In this document: piece by piece, positions 45,181 to 56,655 of the stretch | Layout: the number at the start of each line of letters is the position of its first letter | How positions within the stretch are numbered: position 1 is the stretch's first letter | DNA from: Platycnemis pennipes | Taxonomy: Eukaryota; Arthropoda; Insecta; Odonata; Platycnemididae | Reading direction: 5' to 3' | Length of the DNA: 64,000 nucleotides | NCBI GenBank assembly: GCA_933228895.1 | Contig: OW121848.1 | Coordinates: 138,650,615 to 138,714,614, forward strand | Notes under the pieces: model-generated | Database searches by the model: none | Seen by the model: only the letters and a program-made list of their open reading frames with translations | Told to the model about the DNA's origin: nothing | Made by a program: the position numbers and the translations under genes

Positions 45181-47757
45181 CATCAGTAAACAATCCTAAC
45201 ATTAGATTCACGCAACTCTCCAAACGATGCGTGTTTATTTTGCATTTGCATGTTTATAGTGCATTTTTTGTGATCTTCACCCCCTGCCACACACCCTCGC
45301 GGTGGCTAGCAGGGTATCACGTAGATGTAGATGAGAATGATTCTCCTAGCAGCTAACATTTTCATATCTGCATAATTCATCGCTTTCACGTCCTCCATCA
45401 CTATTTGTTCCAATACATGCAACTCAGACGAGGCCTTCCTCTGCCATTCTTCCAATTCACTTGTCCTTCGACGATTGTCTTCATCAGGCCATCATGTCTC
45501 AAGATATGTCCAGTTAAGTTGTTCCGCCTTCTTTTCAAAGTTTTCAGAGGACGTCTCTTTTCTCCCACTCTTCTTATTGCTCCTACGTTTATAACTCGGT
45601 CGATCCATTTGATCTTCATCAGTCTTCTGTAGCACCACATTTCGAATGCTGCCAACCTTGACTTCTCTAGTGGTATTTTCTCTCATGCCTCACTGCCATA
45701 AAGAAGCGTTCTCCAGATGTATGCTCTGATAAATGGTTTCCTTACTTCCCTGCTTGTATTTCCAGCTGTTAATAGCTGGAAAAAGCTGGATACTTTTTTG
45801 ATAGAATGCTCTCTTAACTGGGCTGTTCTACTGACTGCTTCCTTCTTACTTCGTCCATCGCTGGTCACTCGGCTTCCCAGATAGCAATAATCTCCCACCT
45901 CTTATAGCTTTTGTTTTCCGAGTTTAATGTCTTCGCCCTTTCCTTCCTTCTGCATTACCTTAGGTTTTCTTGTTATTGATCTCCAATTGATGTCTGGCCA
46001 TAGATTTTTCATGCTTACTAGAGTCTTCCGTTAATTTTTCTATTAGTTTATTTATTATAGTATACTGAGCATTTAGTTCTAATTCACGCTTCAAAAGTCT
46101 TCTCCAAATCCACGAACGCAATGAACGTCGGCTTGATATTTTCTATTATCTCTTCTATTAGCAGTCTAAGGGTCAGAATTTCTTCTCTTGTATACTTCCT
46201 TGCTTTTTCCATGTATTCTACTCTACTGCAGATGATACCTGTCAATATATTGAGTGTATACCTGTATGTCGACGATCGTCAGACTTACAGCCCAAAACTT
46301 TTCATAGTTACCTTCTTCTTTTTGGGTATTTGAATGTTGATGCTCCTCTCGAAGTCCGTCGGTATCTCTCCTGATGAGTATGTGTCGTAGATGGTATTTT
46401 GCCGCTGGGTTAATGTTTCTCTCCTGTATTTGCATTTAGTTCGGCAGGAACATATCAATTCCAGTAGTATATTCATTCGCAGGTCTCTTACTGTTACGTG
46501 GCGTTCTAATCTCAAGATTGAGTCTCCCATGTCCTCCTTCTCGACTTCATTTTCATCTTCGATTATTTTCGCGCTGAAATTTCTTCCGTTGTATAATTTC
46601 TCTCCAAATATTCCTTTCGCGTCTTCAATTTATCCTCATTTTCATCACCATCCTAAAGGCAGCCTTTCTTTTTGTGAGATTGTTTTATGAGTCCTCTCAT
46701 AGATTCTTCATCGATATTTATCTTGATTTTCTCACTGTACGACTTATTTCATTTCTTATTCTTTGAAGCAGAGTTGCCCTTCTTCAGTTTCGGCATTTTT
46801 GTATTTTTTTCTCTCTTTAATCTGGTCAAGGACCTCCTCTGTGACCCACGGCTTCTTCTTGATAGTTTTTCTTCTTGATAGTGCTTCTTTTGTGGCTTCC
46901 TGTAGGCCATTTTTTATGGTCTCCCATCTCTCTTCTTCTGATTTCGCAGTCATGTCCTCTTACATCTGTTTTCCACTGCCCCCTGAAAGGCAAGTAGTTG
47001 AGTTTCCTTAAATTTTTCTACTTGCCTTATACTCTTCATTAATTTCTTTAGTGTCTTCAATTTCAAATGGCATATCATAATCACTGTGTTTTGGTTGCTA
47101 TCAGTATCTCCTGCAGGTAGGTTCTGTTAAGTGCAGAATTCTGTAAGTCTATCTACTCTCTCATTCCGACTTCCCAATGCATATATTCCAGTTATTCTTC
47201 CATACTGACTTTCTCAAACAATAGCGTTCCTTTCTCCTAAAATCATTAAATTTTTTTCTCCTCTTACCTGCTTTATTACTTCCCTGATATCCTTGCACAC
47301 GTCTTCTACTTCTTCAACTTCTTTGTCCGATGTAGGCATGTAAACTTGCACCACAATGGATTCTGTAGTCTATGTCTTAATATTCACAATTATAATCCTT
47401 TCACTGTACTGCAGGATGCTCTTCATGCGCATTCTGGCACTCCTTCTGGGCATTATGCCAACTACAGCATTACCATGGTGCTATCCGGTTTGTAAAATCC
47501 TGCAGCTTTCGCTCCAGAAGTGCCCTTCTTTGGGCCACTTCATTTCGCTGATTCGTAATCCGCAGAGGTCCATACTTCGCATTTCCACATTCAGGTTCTC
47601 CAATCTGCCTCAGTCCAGAATCAACCTCTCATACCATGTTCCTCCCCTAAAATTTATATCACGTTTAAATGATATACTCTCTCGAGCAGTCCCCGTCCGG
47701 ATATCCGATTGGGGGCTATTTTATCTTGGACTATTTTACTCAAGATGGTTCTATTAG
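45181..47757 (-). pseudogene. Nearly full-length EEP-RT non-LTR retrotransposon, copy D, broken
   Basis: Order on the minus strand from 47757. First an endonuclease (EEP, APE-type) domain with SEMKWPKEGHFWSES, VVQVYMPTSDKEVEE (about 47340) and LGERNAIV (about 47235), where the usual GDFNA/GDWNA motif has lost its D. Then a linker, KKPWVTEEVLDQIKERKK (46756-46953). The RT starts with EIPTDFERSINIQIPKKKKV (about 46300-46385) and motif A reads FVDLEKTFEA (46088-46117). The YADD region is deleted, and the C-terminal part returns as TAGNTSREVRK, AFEMWCYRRLMKIKW and LTGHILRHDGLMKTIVEGQV. The tail is (CAT)n at 45181. Many frameshifts make it dead. A short repeat has inserted at about 45228-45342. 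Clade: RTE-like, inferred. Confidence 0.82.
45228..45342 (+). mobile_element. Short mobile hairpin repeat inserted in copy D (copy 4)
   Basis: It interrupts the retrotransposon C-terminus between AAACGAT and TTCTCCTAGC, with GAT on both sides as a possible short duplication. It contains GTGATCTTCACCCCCTGCCA, CGCGGTGGCTAGCAGGG and TATCACGTAGATGTAGATGA, the fullest form of the family. Non-coding. A CCCTGC/GCAGGG stem is possible. Confidence 0.65.
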
Positions 47758-48479
47758 ATACGTCTTGATAACGGAAAAGTGTGGAGTAGATGTGACTTAA
47801 CGGGGTATAATATGGTAGTTTCCCCTTTTCCTTCCACTTACCGTACTACAGTCGTTAAAATAATTTTTACGCGTCCTGTTATGAAATGAAAGTCGCAGTG
47901 CCGACCACTGTCGTCCCAGTCTTCACTCATATGATGAAGTGCTGTCCTCTCCCTCGGCTTATGGGGTTCATAAATGGGTTTCCCGTTATCAAGTCAAGGT
48001 ATCTTCTAAGGTTCCGTATCATTCAAGCGCCCTACCTTACCCAAGGATAGCGCATTACCACCTCGTAATGTCATCGCATTTTGTCGACGACTGCTTATCC
48101 CATGAGTAAGTTCGCTCATTTTGCGGCTGGTCCCAAAATCTAGAGGTCGACCCATCATCCGAAACCTGGTGGACCTACTCTATCAAAGGTGGAAGCATTC
48201 CGCGAAAAGAAGAGTCACAGCTGGAAATACAATCTTGGATGACAGAAAACACTTCATTAGCATTTATATAATAATAATGTATTTTCTTCCATTACAAACT
48301 TACAATATTATCTTCGACAATTTATACAAATTAATGGAATATAGGTACCCCAGAGGACCAGTACCTGTATTGGGGTTACCATCAATTAATTTAGGACGGG
48401 AAGGCAAGGTGCTAATTCTGCTTCTGCAGTTACAGTATACCTACACTATGTGATACAATGATAAAAAATTGATAAAAAA
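47758..48479. other. Unassigned, perhaps element 5' or 3' flank
   Basis: 47760-48180 is GC-richer with no continuing EEP homology. It may be the untranslated 5' part of copy D or another element. The 48121-48453 frame has no known motif. Confidence 0.35.
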
Positions 48480-48618
48480 GACAATTTTTGTGCATTCATA
48501 TTCAAAATATGATTATATATGTATGAGAATACTAAGACATAATATACCTAAGACATATATACTAATACTTGTACATATACTAAGATATATGTACAAGTTG
48601 ACATCATTTATTAACATG
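48480..48618 (-). repeat. Short-repeat tail downstream of RT fragment
   Basis: Variants of GTACATATA, CTAAGACATA and ATATACTAA recur between 48527 and 48600, with one inverted pair (CTTGTACATATACT and AGATATATGTACAAG). The region directly follows the stop of the RT fragment and may be its 3' UTR and tail. Confidence 0.5.
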
Positions 48619-49105
48619 TTATGTAACCTTTTTAAGCAACATATCAACTTTCTCATTGCTCATAAGCCATTTTTTAACCGCTTTATTAAATCCGAATTGG
48701 GTTTCTACCCTGGCCACGTTATTTGGCTGTGAACAAAATAATTTTGGTCCCAGGTGTTGATATGATTGCCGAAAGATTTCATTTTTAGGCCTTGGTACTA
48801 CAAAATCCGATTTTAATCTTGTAGAGTATGTTCTTGGTTTGGCCTCTTCACCGCTACGGTTATAAAATACTCTGAGGACTTCGTAGATGAATAGGTGCCG
48901 TAATGGTAGGATATTTAATTTCTTATGAAGTGGGAAAGTGTGGCTTCTTTGTAACGACCGTGTCATACATAACTCTAATGACTTTTTTTGTGCAACTGCC
49001 AAAGGTTTAATGGTGGTAAAGTCGGCCCCATCCCAGCATGTGATTCCATATGGCAGTCTGGAGTTGACCAGGGCGTAATACACTATTCTCAACACTATTG
49101 CTGGT
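48619..49105 (-). pseudogene. Jockey/CR1-like reverse transcriptase C-terminal region
   Basis: A frame of about 158 codons on the minus strand reads LRIVYYALVNSRLPYGITCW, DGADFTTIKPLAVAQKKSLE, then RSHTFPLHKKLNILPLRHLF, YEVLRVFYNRSGEE. It ends VDMLLKKVT and a stop. Known: Y-x-A-L-V-x-S-R-L-x-Y-G-I-x-x-W-G...LQKK is the region after the RT domain in Jockey and related LINE proteins. It is uninterrupted, but an in-frame stop lies just upstream and the catalytic RT domain is missing, so it is a 5'-truncated copy. It is distinct from the EEP-RT family of copies A-E and probably younger, since its frame is still open. Confidence 0.8.
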
Positions 49106-49164
49106 CATATCTGGATCATATTTATAAATCGCTGTGATGAGCGGACGATAACAACGGTAGGTGA

Positions 49165-49505
49165 GTCAAGACAGAAATAATTCGAAATGTGGTTCCACAG
49201 AAGAACGATAAAGTTCAAATGTATCAACCTAGTGATAAACGATGAAGCCATAAGGAAAGTGAAGGGATAAGAATAGTCTGCTGAAAACTTTGAACAGAAG
49301 ACGGGTCAGTCTAATCGGCCATATCTTGAGACGCGATGGCCTGTTGAAAACAATCGTCGAGGGACTAATGAATGGGAAGAATGGAAAAGGAAGGCCTCAC
49401 ATGAGATACTATGTAGAACAAGTAGTGAGTGATGTAAAATTGAAGAGGATAGCCGAAAGAAGAATCGATTGAAGAGCTGCGTCACATCTATCTTAGTATT
49501 CCTGA
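49165..49505 (+). pseudogene. Non-LTR retrotransposon 3' end, copy E
   Basis: The plus strand reads FEMWFHRRTIKFKC, NDEAIRKVKG, then after a frameshift LNRRRVSLIGHILRRDGLLK, TIVEGLMNGKNGKGRPHMRY and a broken end (RIAERRID, then stop, RAASH). Same family as copies A-D. 5'-truncated. Confidence 0.78.
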
Positions 49506-50099
49506 CTTGTTACGATGAAGAATAGTTTTTACTATCTTTTAAAACTTTTAAGTTTAGAGTAATACTCAAAATTAAAGACATCTACTATACATGAAAACTT
49601 GTAAGTCTTATCGCCGATAAAAGTGACAAATTAACAAATTGTTGATTTCTTTGGCGTCTTCATGAAGGAATTCCACCAATTCAAGTCTTATACCAGCAAC
49701 TTCTATGTACTACCAGGATGAATCATTTTTGGATTTTTGGTCAATTTTTTGTTTCATTTTAAGTCCCACTGTGTGCCGAACGGAATCGGCTATTTTCCTC
49801 CCGAACAATGGCGAAGCTTTTGGGCTCACCACTCTTTTGGGTATTATGTGCTGTCGTCCCGGGATTTCATTCCTTTGCTTCATTTTTGTAACCTCAGATT
49901 ATAGTTGTTTTAAGCCATGAAAATCATATATTTTATGTATTTAGATTCGGGAGTTAGATGCCACAAGGGACAGATTTTTCTTAATCTCGCCCCAATAAAG
50001 ACCTTTTATTATTATTATTAATCGCTATGTTTAGTACGAAGTAGGAGGGGCCTAATCGTCCCCAAGCACTCCCATTAAGGCTTCATTGTCACAAATGGG
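49506..50099. other. Unassigned sequence with a polyadenylation-like end
   Basis: CCCCAATAAAGACC at 49990-50003 followed by (TTA)n could be the 3' end of a retroelement. No gene recognised. Confidence 0.35.
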
Positions 50100-50508
50100 C
50101 TAGCATTGGTGGTCCTCCAGTACATTCTAACCTCCTTGGTTTCCACACATCCTTCCACACATATACCTCTTGGAGAACCGGAATCCACGGGCACCCTCAG
50201 TGGGGACAGGGTGTTTGGCCTTCACTGTCCCCTGACCCGGGCCCCACCCTCTCTCCTTTGCCCTTCCCCATGGCGCCCACTCACACCCACCCTGCTTTCC
50301 CCGGCCTTCCCCTTCCCCTCCCCTCTCCCTCCCTCCGTCGCTACGCAACATCTCTCTCACTCTCCCTTGATATCCCTACCGATGTCCCTCCCACCCACTC
50401 CCCCATCCTCTTCCAACCCCACCTTTCTCCCTTTTTCGGATGAAGAAAGTGAGAGTGAGTCGGAATGGCAGCCGGTGAGTCTTCCTCAGTTTCCACGGGC
50501 CACCCGCC
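50100..50508 (+). promoter_or_regulatory. GC-rich, pyrimidine-rich region 5' of the NRF-like exon
   Basis: C-rich tracts such as CTTCCCCTTCCCCTCCCCTC fill 50215-50420, with CpG density well above the window. The block runs straight into the start codon at 50509. A possible acceptor, TCTTCCTCAG, ends at 50490. Likely promoter and 5' UTR, although no TATA box or initiator can be fixed. The long open frame here (50106-50819) is low-complexity and overlaps the better exon frame. Confidence 0.4.
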
Positions 50509-50941
50509 ATGGTAGCACGCAACGAATTTCGCCTCATGGGACTTGTAAAAGCGTTCGCCGTCGTCCTGTTCGTGGCGACCGGCTCCTTAGGGACCGCGGC
50601 CGAAGCCGAGGACGGCGATGTCGTCCGTTGGAGGCGCGCCGGGGACGCCGGTTTCGCGGTCACGACCCCCTCCGGCGTCCAGAGGGTCTCGGGCAGCGGA
50701 GACTTCCACGGGGACGGCGCTCACCGAAATGGGAGTGGAGGGTTGAGTGCGCCGAGTGCAAAGTCCGGCTGGGAATCTCCTCCCGTGAAGGGTATCCACG
50801 AGTTGTTGGACGTCTATAACGTTGGCCGGCTGAGGAGGATTTTGGACGGTGGCGGTTACGAACGTCTCTCAGTCGCATGTGCGGAGGATTCATCGCAGTT
50901 TGCCGACGCCTGGGCTGCCGGGAAGCCGTGGGCCATGGCCA
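50509..50941 (+). CDS. First coding exon, NRF-6-like (nose resistant to fluoxetine) protein
   Basis: ATG at 50509 has a strong Kozak context (CCCGCCATGG). The start MVARNEFRLMGLVKAFAVVL, then FVATGSLGTAAEAE, is a signal peptide likely cut near residue 31-33. A low-complexity luminal linker follows. Residues about 97-144 read LLDVYNVGRLRRILDGGGYE, RLSVACAEDSSQFADAW and AAGKPWAMA. This resembles the N-terminal NRF domain (S-x-x-C-x-x-D-x-x-x-F/Y-x-x-A-L-x-x-G-x-x-W-A-L-x-M) that precedes the acyltransferase-3 membrane domain. The exon ends GCCA|GTGAGT at 50941. The phase-1 join would give A-[M] if exon 2 begins TG, as the family expects. Role by family: a multi-pass transmembrane acyltransferase-like protein involved in lipid or yolk transport in nematodes and gut function in flies. 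No further exon was found to 64000, so intron 1 would exceed 13 kb. Confidence 0.6.
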
Positions 50942-51590
50942 GTGAGTGCAAAATAAAAAAGGGATCAACATGTTCCGACGCCACATTAGGGATATCTCAG
51001 GGGTATCACTGGAGGAAATATTGGAGGAAGATATTAAATGAATCGGGGAAAGTTTTCTAGGAGCTCCGGAATTTCGATGGTGATGCGGTCCTATTATTGT
51101 TGTCAGCAGGTTCCCTGCGTCCTGGGTATTAATTTTTTTGAGCTCATTGCACGATCAGATATAAACAGGACTTATGGGTAGGGAAAAATCTTGATAATTC
51201 GTGGGAGGAGTGAAGACTGCGTGAATATTTCTTAGGATAACGATTCGCAGTAAGAAATTTTTCCTTTCAGTTTCTTTTGTTACCCTGGATCACGCTCCGA
51301 AATGATGTCTCCAGTCATATTTCTCCAATCATGTGGTCCTTGTGTTTTTATATTATCGACGGCGGTCGAAATGACGAGATGATGTAGTTCTGTGGAGGAT
51401 CTGGGAAATAAGTTGTGATTGCAAACTGTTTTTTTTCCCCTCTGGAGCGGCATGGGGTATGTAGAAGGGATTTGGGATGGAGAGTTACCTTCAAGGCATT
51501 GTTATGGGTGGGCCCTTGATCTGAAGAGCTGAAAATTTTTTTCCATATATTCTCATCTTTGCTCAAACTTTGATGATAAGTAAAGTTAAA

Positions 51591-51664
51591 TGACAAGCAG
51601 ATATGTAGCGTTAAATATGGCATAAAATGACAAGCAGATATGTAGCGTTAAATATGGCATAAAA
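51591..51664. repeat. 37-bp tandem duplication
   Basis: Two identical units starting TGACAAGCAGATATGTAGCG at 51591 and 51628. Confidence 0.95.
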
Positions 51665-53604
51665 TTATGAATCTTATTATTATTATCTTAGATTTTTTGA
51701 CTACTTTTGGACGAGACTAATATTTAGAGTGGCCTGCCCGTTGTTCTAAATTTTGTCGTATGGGACTGATAAGAGAGTAGTTTCTATTTGACATGTCATC
51801 AACACGCTTCGTAAGAAATTATCTTTCGCACGCGATGCAGTAGTATTAGTAGTGATGCCCAATAGCGGGGTGTAAATATTTTTGTACATTGATTTAGCCC
51901 ACAGACTTTTGAGTTTCTCTGCTCTAGAATAGTAATGAAACTGGTAACTGATATTCATATAGGTACGTGGGGAGCAATGAAAATTCGAATTAAGAAGCTT
52001 AATTGAGGTCACGCATGCGACATTGATTGCTCTCAGGATTTTCTAATGCTCCTGGGGGATGGCAAATGAATTCAGGGACAGACGTATTTCCTCTCGTCCG
52101 AGGAAGTCGGTTGCTTTCAGCTTTGATTAATGACACCATTGTGGTATCCACGAGCAAGCCTCAAACTGCATTTTAATGGTATGGTGGAGTCTTCCCTGAG
52201 GTGTCGAGTGACCTAAGAATAAGCCCGTAAAAAGAGGGATTATAGATTTACGGCCGTCAGTGTGCGGAGAAAGTAAAAGAAAGGAAATTCTCTTTGACTA
52301 CTGCCTTGCGGAAATCGAGAGTTGTTATACGCATGAGTTAAAATCTGCCTTTAAAGGGTAACGAACACAAGGGTCTTATTTAAATGACGGATTTTATCGC
52401 AAATACTTCTGAAAGGCGGTAGCCTTTTGGCTTATAAAGTGAATATTAGTACTAGATAAGATGTAGAAAATGGAATGCAGAAGCGCGTAATATCAAAAAA
52501 ATTGTTTCTTGGTAGTGCTAATGTCTTCAAGATAATTTATCCGCTGTCAGCAAAAAACGGAGAACGTTCAAGATTTTGAGATTAACACTGAACGGTTTGC
52601 TCATTTAGACCAAATTTAAGCTGGAAAATGCGTTAAATACAATATTATTGTAAATTTAAACTATGAACTACCACATTCCATTCTGAATCATCGTGTACAT
52701 TGTATAATTTTCAGGAGATTTTCTCAAATGGCCAATAAATATTGTCTGACTTGAACTGCCCTATCAATTAAATCTGCCTATGGTTTGTTTAGGCACTTTT
52801 TATTCAAGCTTACATTAGACAACCTTTGGACTACTTTTACTAGTCTTAGTTTCTGTGGGTCCACTCGTTCGAAGCTGTCTAGTGCTGTGATCATATAATC
52901 TAATTGTGGCTGGCTAGAGCAGCCTGACCAATGATTCTTGGGCTAACTATTTACTCACAATCTATTTTCAATACCTCCTCGCCCCCTCGTATTTGTTTAT
53001 TATATTAGTCGGTCAGATACGTCCGCGCTGTCATTTCTGCGAGTATTTTTTTCCATTGATTATGATCGACGGGAAAGTTGTGCGGAAGTCTCGCTTACCA
53101 AGACGGAACTTACGTGGGTATGGTGCCCTATGGGTTGGTTAGTGGGTGAAAGCTTCAAGGGATTTTAATTTTTATCAATCTCTTCTGCGGACTTTGATTA
53201 TTACTCATTAATTCGGTGTGAATTCTTTGCAATCGTATAGATGCTTCCAGAATTTTTATTAAAGGTTACCTTGTTGGCCAAAAAACCTAGCATAGCGCTA
53301 ACCTTCCATGACATTAATGAGAAAAGCTCCTTTTATTTCAAGGTCATTCATAGAAAGAAAACAGTAATACTAGAGAACTGTTTTTGTATCTTACACAATT
53401 TATAAAATTAATGCTAAGTCTTATTCTACGTGATTTTCTCCTCGCGTGTTTAAAATAAAGTGAACACCTATCTGTTGAGGCAATTTTGTCTCAGACAGTT
53501 ATGAGTCAAAATACAACTTCCACGAATTCTTATGGATTTTTAAGCGTTGTTTCCTGGTCGATTTTGATTGTGTATTAATTCATCAGTTATGTGATATAGA
53601 TTAT

Positions 53605-53740
53605 TCGATGATGTAAGGAACTAGTTAAGTTTCAAAGTAAAAAAGTTAAGTTTGAAATAAAAAACAAGTTGATCGATGATGTAAGGGACTAGTTAAGTTT
53701 CAAAGTAAAAAAGTTAAGTTTTAAATAAAAACAAGAGTAT
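53605..53740. repeat. 68-bp tandem duplication
   Basis: Units start TCGATGATGTAAGG at 53605 and 53673 and differ at a few bases. Each also contains GTTAAGTTTCAAAGTAAAAA followed by a related GTTAAGTTT. Confidence 0.92.
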
Positions 53741-54866
53741 CGTGGTGTATTTTTTACTGGTTTTTGTCTCTTGCACAATTTAAAACGTTGCACCTGTGTG
53801 CTATAACTACCAGGCCTCCAGCGTGAAATAATCATTTACTTCGCAGTTACGAAAATATTTTACATGAGCTTTAGACTATGTTGCCTTTCTATCCAAACCT
53901 ACAGCAATTTGGCTAAAATTTTATTCGATCACGAATTACCATCAATGTTTGTACCTTTGCATATTTCCTCCTGCTATTTAATCATCATACTTGCAATTTA
54001 GCGCGCGAAAGGCAGTTTGTTCTTTTGACATAGGAAGTCATGGAAAAATTAAATTTTAGCATCTTAATGTTTTAGCTAAAGAATCGGTGTAACGTGCTGT
54101 AATGGTAAACTTTTTCGCTTCAAACATTAAAAAAACACTTTTGACCACCATTACGAGTATTAAATCATCACCTCCACTGCTGCCGCGACCATGGACAGAA
54201 AGCAGCCTTAAATTCCAAACTTGTAGGCGCGAGTAATCTTATTTTATCTATGTTTACAAGTTCTAAGGTTGTTTCATAACTATTTGCCCTCGAGTTATTT
54301 TTGTGGAGGAGCGCGCCCTTGAACTTTCACGGTTTCCATTTCACACGACGCTTCAGCGGCATGGATTAGTAAGGGTCCCGTAAATGCTGTAATTGAACCC
54401 TGTTGATTTAGTTGCACTTTCATTTCACATCTGAGCCTCCTTGCTGCATATAGTACTTATAAGAGTGTACCGTGACTAATATCCTATCTCACAATCTCTG
54501 TACTATCGAAAGAAACAGGCTCATTTCCCATTATGAGGCATAGCTACGTTCCACTTGCTGTAAGCTCGCTTTTTTTCCAATTTGTTTGGATTTTCTCGTA
54601 GTAGCGGGCGATTTTCTGATGGAAGATGGCATCTTTAGGTCCAGTGTGTAAACATTACTGGCAAATTGTTCAAGCGCGTGAGTTTTGTTAGATCTGGAGC
54701 CTACAGGATAAGGAGAAGGCTTTTGGGTTGGTACTTTGTTGCATAAGGCCTACCATTTTCTATTTATCATCTACAAATTTACCCAACGTCAGTAGTTATT
54801 GTTTAAATTATTTTACTCCTTTGTTAAGAGAAGGTTCAACCTTCGAGTTTTCGTCCATACGAATCG

Positions 54867-55262
54867 AGTGGAATGCGAGCTTTACTCTTGTTTTAACTCA
54901 TGATTTCGCGCATGTTTTGTTTGATATATTAATGCGCTTGGATTGAATGATGAGGTACGTCTCATTGATTCTCTCCATCATATTTTTCATCTCTACATAT
55001 CGATGAGCCGTCGCCCATAATGTCAAAGAAAAATTGTGTGAGGAAAGATTAATACCAGTTTTTGGTAACTATTTAATTGGTTTGAGAATAGTGGTACTCT
55101 CTGGACAGTTCTATCCTGGTCGTCTTGCCGAAAAAATATTAACAGCACAATCTATAGCGAATTTCATGAAATATTTATCATTAGAAGATGTTAATTAGGA
55201 TGTGAGTGTTCGAAAATGTTTTTCTTACTACGGATGAAGTGTATCTTCTAACTCGTTAGTTT
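54867..55262 (+). repeat. Local duplication, copy 1 (uninterrupted)
   Basis: Collinear with 55928-56655, including CTTGGATTGAATGATGAGGT, ACGTCTCATTGATTCTC, GAGAATAGTGGTACTCTCTG and GTCGTCTTGCCGAAAAAA. About 75-80% identical by eye. Non-coding. Confidence 0.85.
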
Positions 55263-55927
55263 ATAAGGCTATTCATATAATGTTTAGCCATATTTCATGC
55301 TCCTTTGTTTATAATTCATCGGAATGATGGGAAAATTTAGCTGCCGAGGACAGTTGAGGTACAAGATAAAATCTGTGACATGTTTCTTATGAGACCGTGA
55401 CTTCCTAAAAAAAATCCCCTTGTAGATGTTGGTCTTTCCAAAAGAAACAACTGAAAAATAAAATTCACGATAACATTAAAATGGTTGTTACAATAAATGT
55501 GTTTAGATTAGGTTGTAAGAGTTTCAATTGGATGTAGAAAAAATATTCCTGCGTAACCATGAGCATTCTATTTCACTCCCAATTTTATATTGTTAGGAAT
55601 TTATGAAATTGATATAGAGGGTGTTTGACGGAATAATAGAGGAAGTAATTGTTTTCAATGCGATGCCTGAGGAGTTTTCGGCAAAATTATCTTTTGAAGC
55701 CTGGAAATAGAGTATTAGGAGCACATAATTATACGTTACGAACGCCAGCACCTTTTGTAAATTGCTTCATTTGAATTAAAAGTTACGGTCATTTTCCCAT
55801 GGATTAAATTTTATTTTTTCTCTTTCGCCGTTGTTCTTGCGTCAGAGAGTATCTCGATTCTGGAAGCGATGGAAGAGAGCCGAGTAGCCGCAAGGCAGCC
55901 GGAAGTTCAGTGAGTCGTCATTACGGG

Positions 55928-56655
55928 TTGAACGGAATTTACCCTTGTTATAGCTCATGGTGCATTTTTTCTTGGTATTTTAATGCACTTGGATTGAATG
56001 ATGTGGTACGTCTCATTGATTCTCGTCATCAGATTTGCTATCTCATCATAATGGATTAACCGTCGCCTTTAATGTTGAAGAAAATGGAGTGGGGAAAAAT
56101 TTATTCCAGTTATTGGTTAGTTAAGTTTAGCTATTCAGGGGAGGCGACCGATAGCTTAGATCATATGCGCCATTTAGGATAGGTGGGTAATTGGGTAATG
56201 GCAGGGACATTTCAGGTGATGGAGGGAAACCCGCGGTCGCGACGCGTTGGCCTTAGCTTTCTCTTAACAACAGGCGCCAAGGGAACTACGGCTTAACGTC
56301 CTATCCGACGGACGGAGTACTAAACCTGAAATTCCCTCCACTAGGTACTCAAATAGGGACCGGTTTTCCACTGGAAAAACCACCCTTGCCTGGAATCGAA
56401 CCAGGGCCCTCGGGATGGGAGGCCAGTACTCCAGCCAGTACTCATCTGTATTTGGTACCTGTTTTATTACTTTGAGAATAATTGTACTCTCTGAACAGTG
56501 CTATTCCGGTCGTCTTGCTGAAAAAAATATTGACATCTATTGTGAATTTTATGAATTTTTGATAATCATAAGCCGTTAATTAAGATATCGATGTTCGAAA
56601 ATATTATTATTTTTTCTGATTGCAGACGAAGCGCTCTGAACTCTTGTCTTACGTC
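55928..56655 (+). repeat. Local duplication, copy 2 (split by a SINE)
   Basis: Same order as 54867-55262 but interrupted between ATTCCAGTTATTGGT and TTGGTACCTGTTTTATTACT by a minus-strand SINE. The two copies are about 1.06 kb apart. Confidence 0.85.
56130..56445 (-). mobile_element. tRNA-derived SINE, tail type 1
   Basis: On the minus strand: GGCTGGAGTACTGGCCTCCC (A-box region), GGGCCCTGGTTCGATTCCAGG (B box), TCCGTCGGATAGGACGTTAA and the tail CTATCGGTCGCCTCCCCTGA. Near full length. TATTGGT and TATTTGGT at the two borders may be a weak target duplication. Comparison with 54867-55262 gives the empty site. Confidence 0.85.

Larger units (their letters stand above)
50942..54866. other. Presumed intron 1 of the NRF-like gene, first part
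   Basis: AT-rich, no further NRF or acyltransferase exon seen. It contains the tandem repeats at 51591 and 53605. Confidence 0.35.

Noticed and set aside
50106..50819. 237-codon plus-strand frame
   Set aside because: Mostly the translation of a C/T-rich tract plus an R-rich shadow of the better NRF-like exon frame. The signal peptide, Kozak context and donor belong to the other frame.
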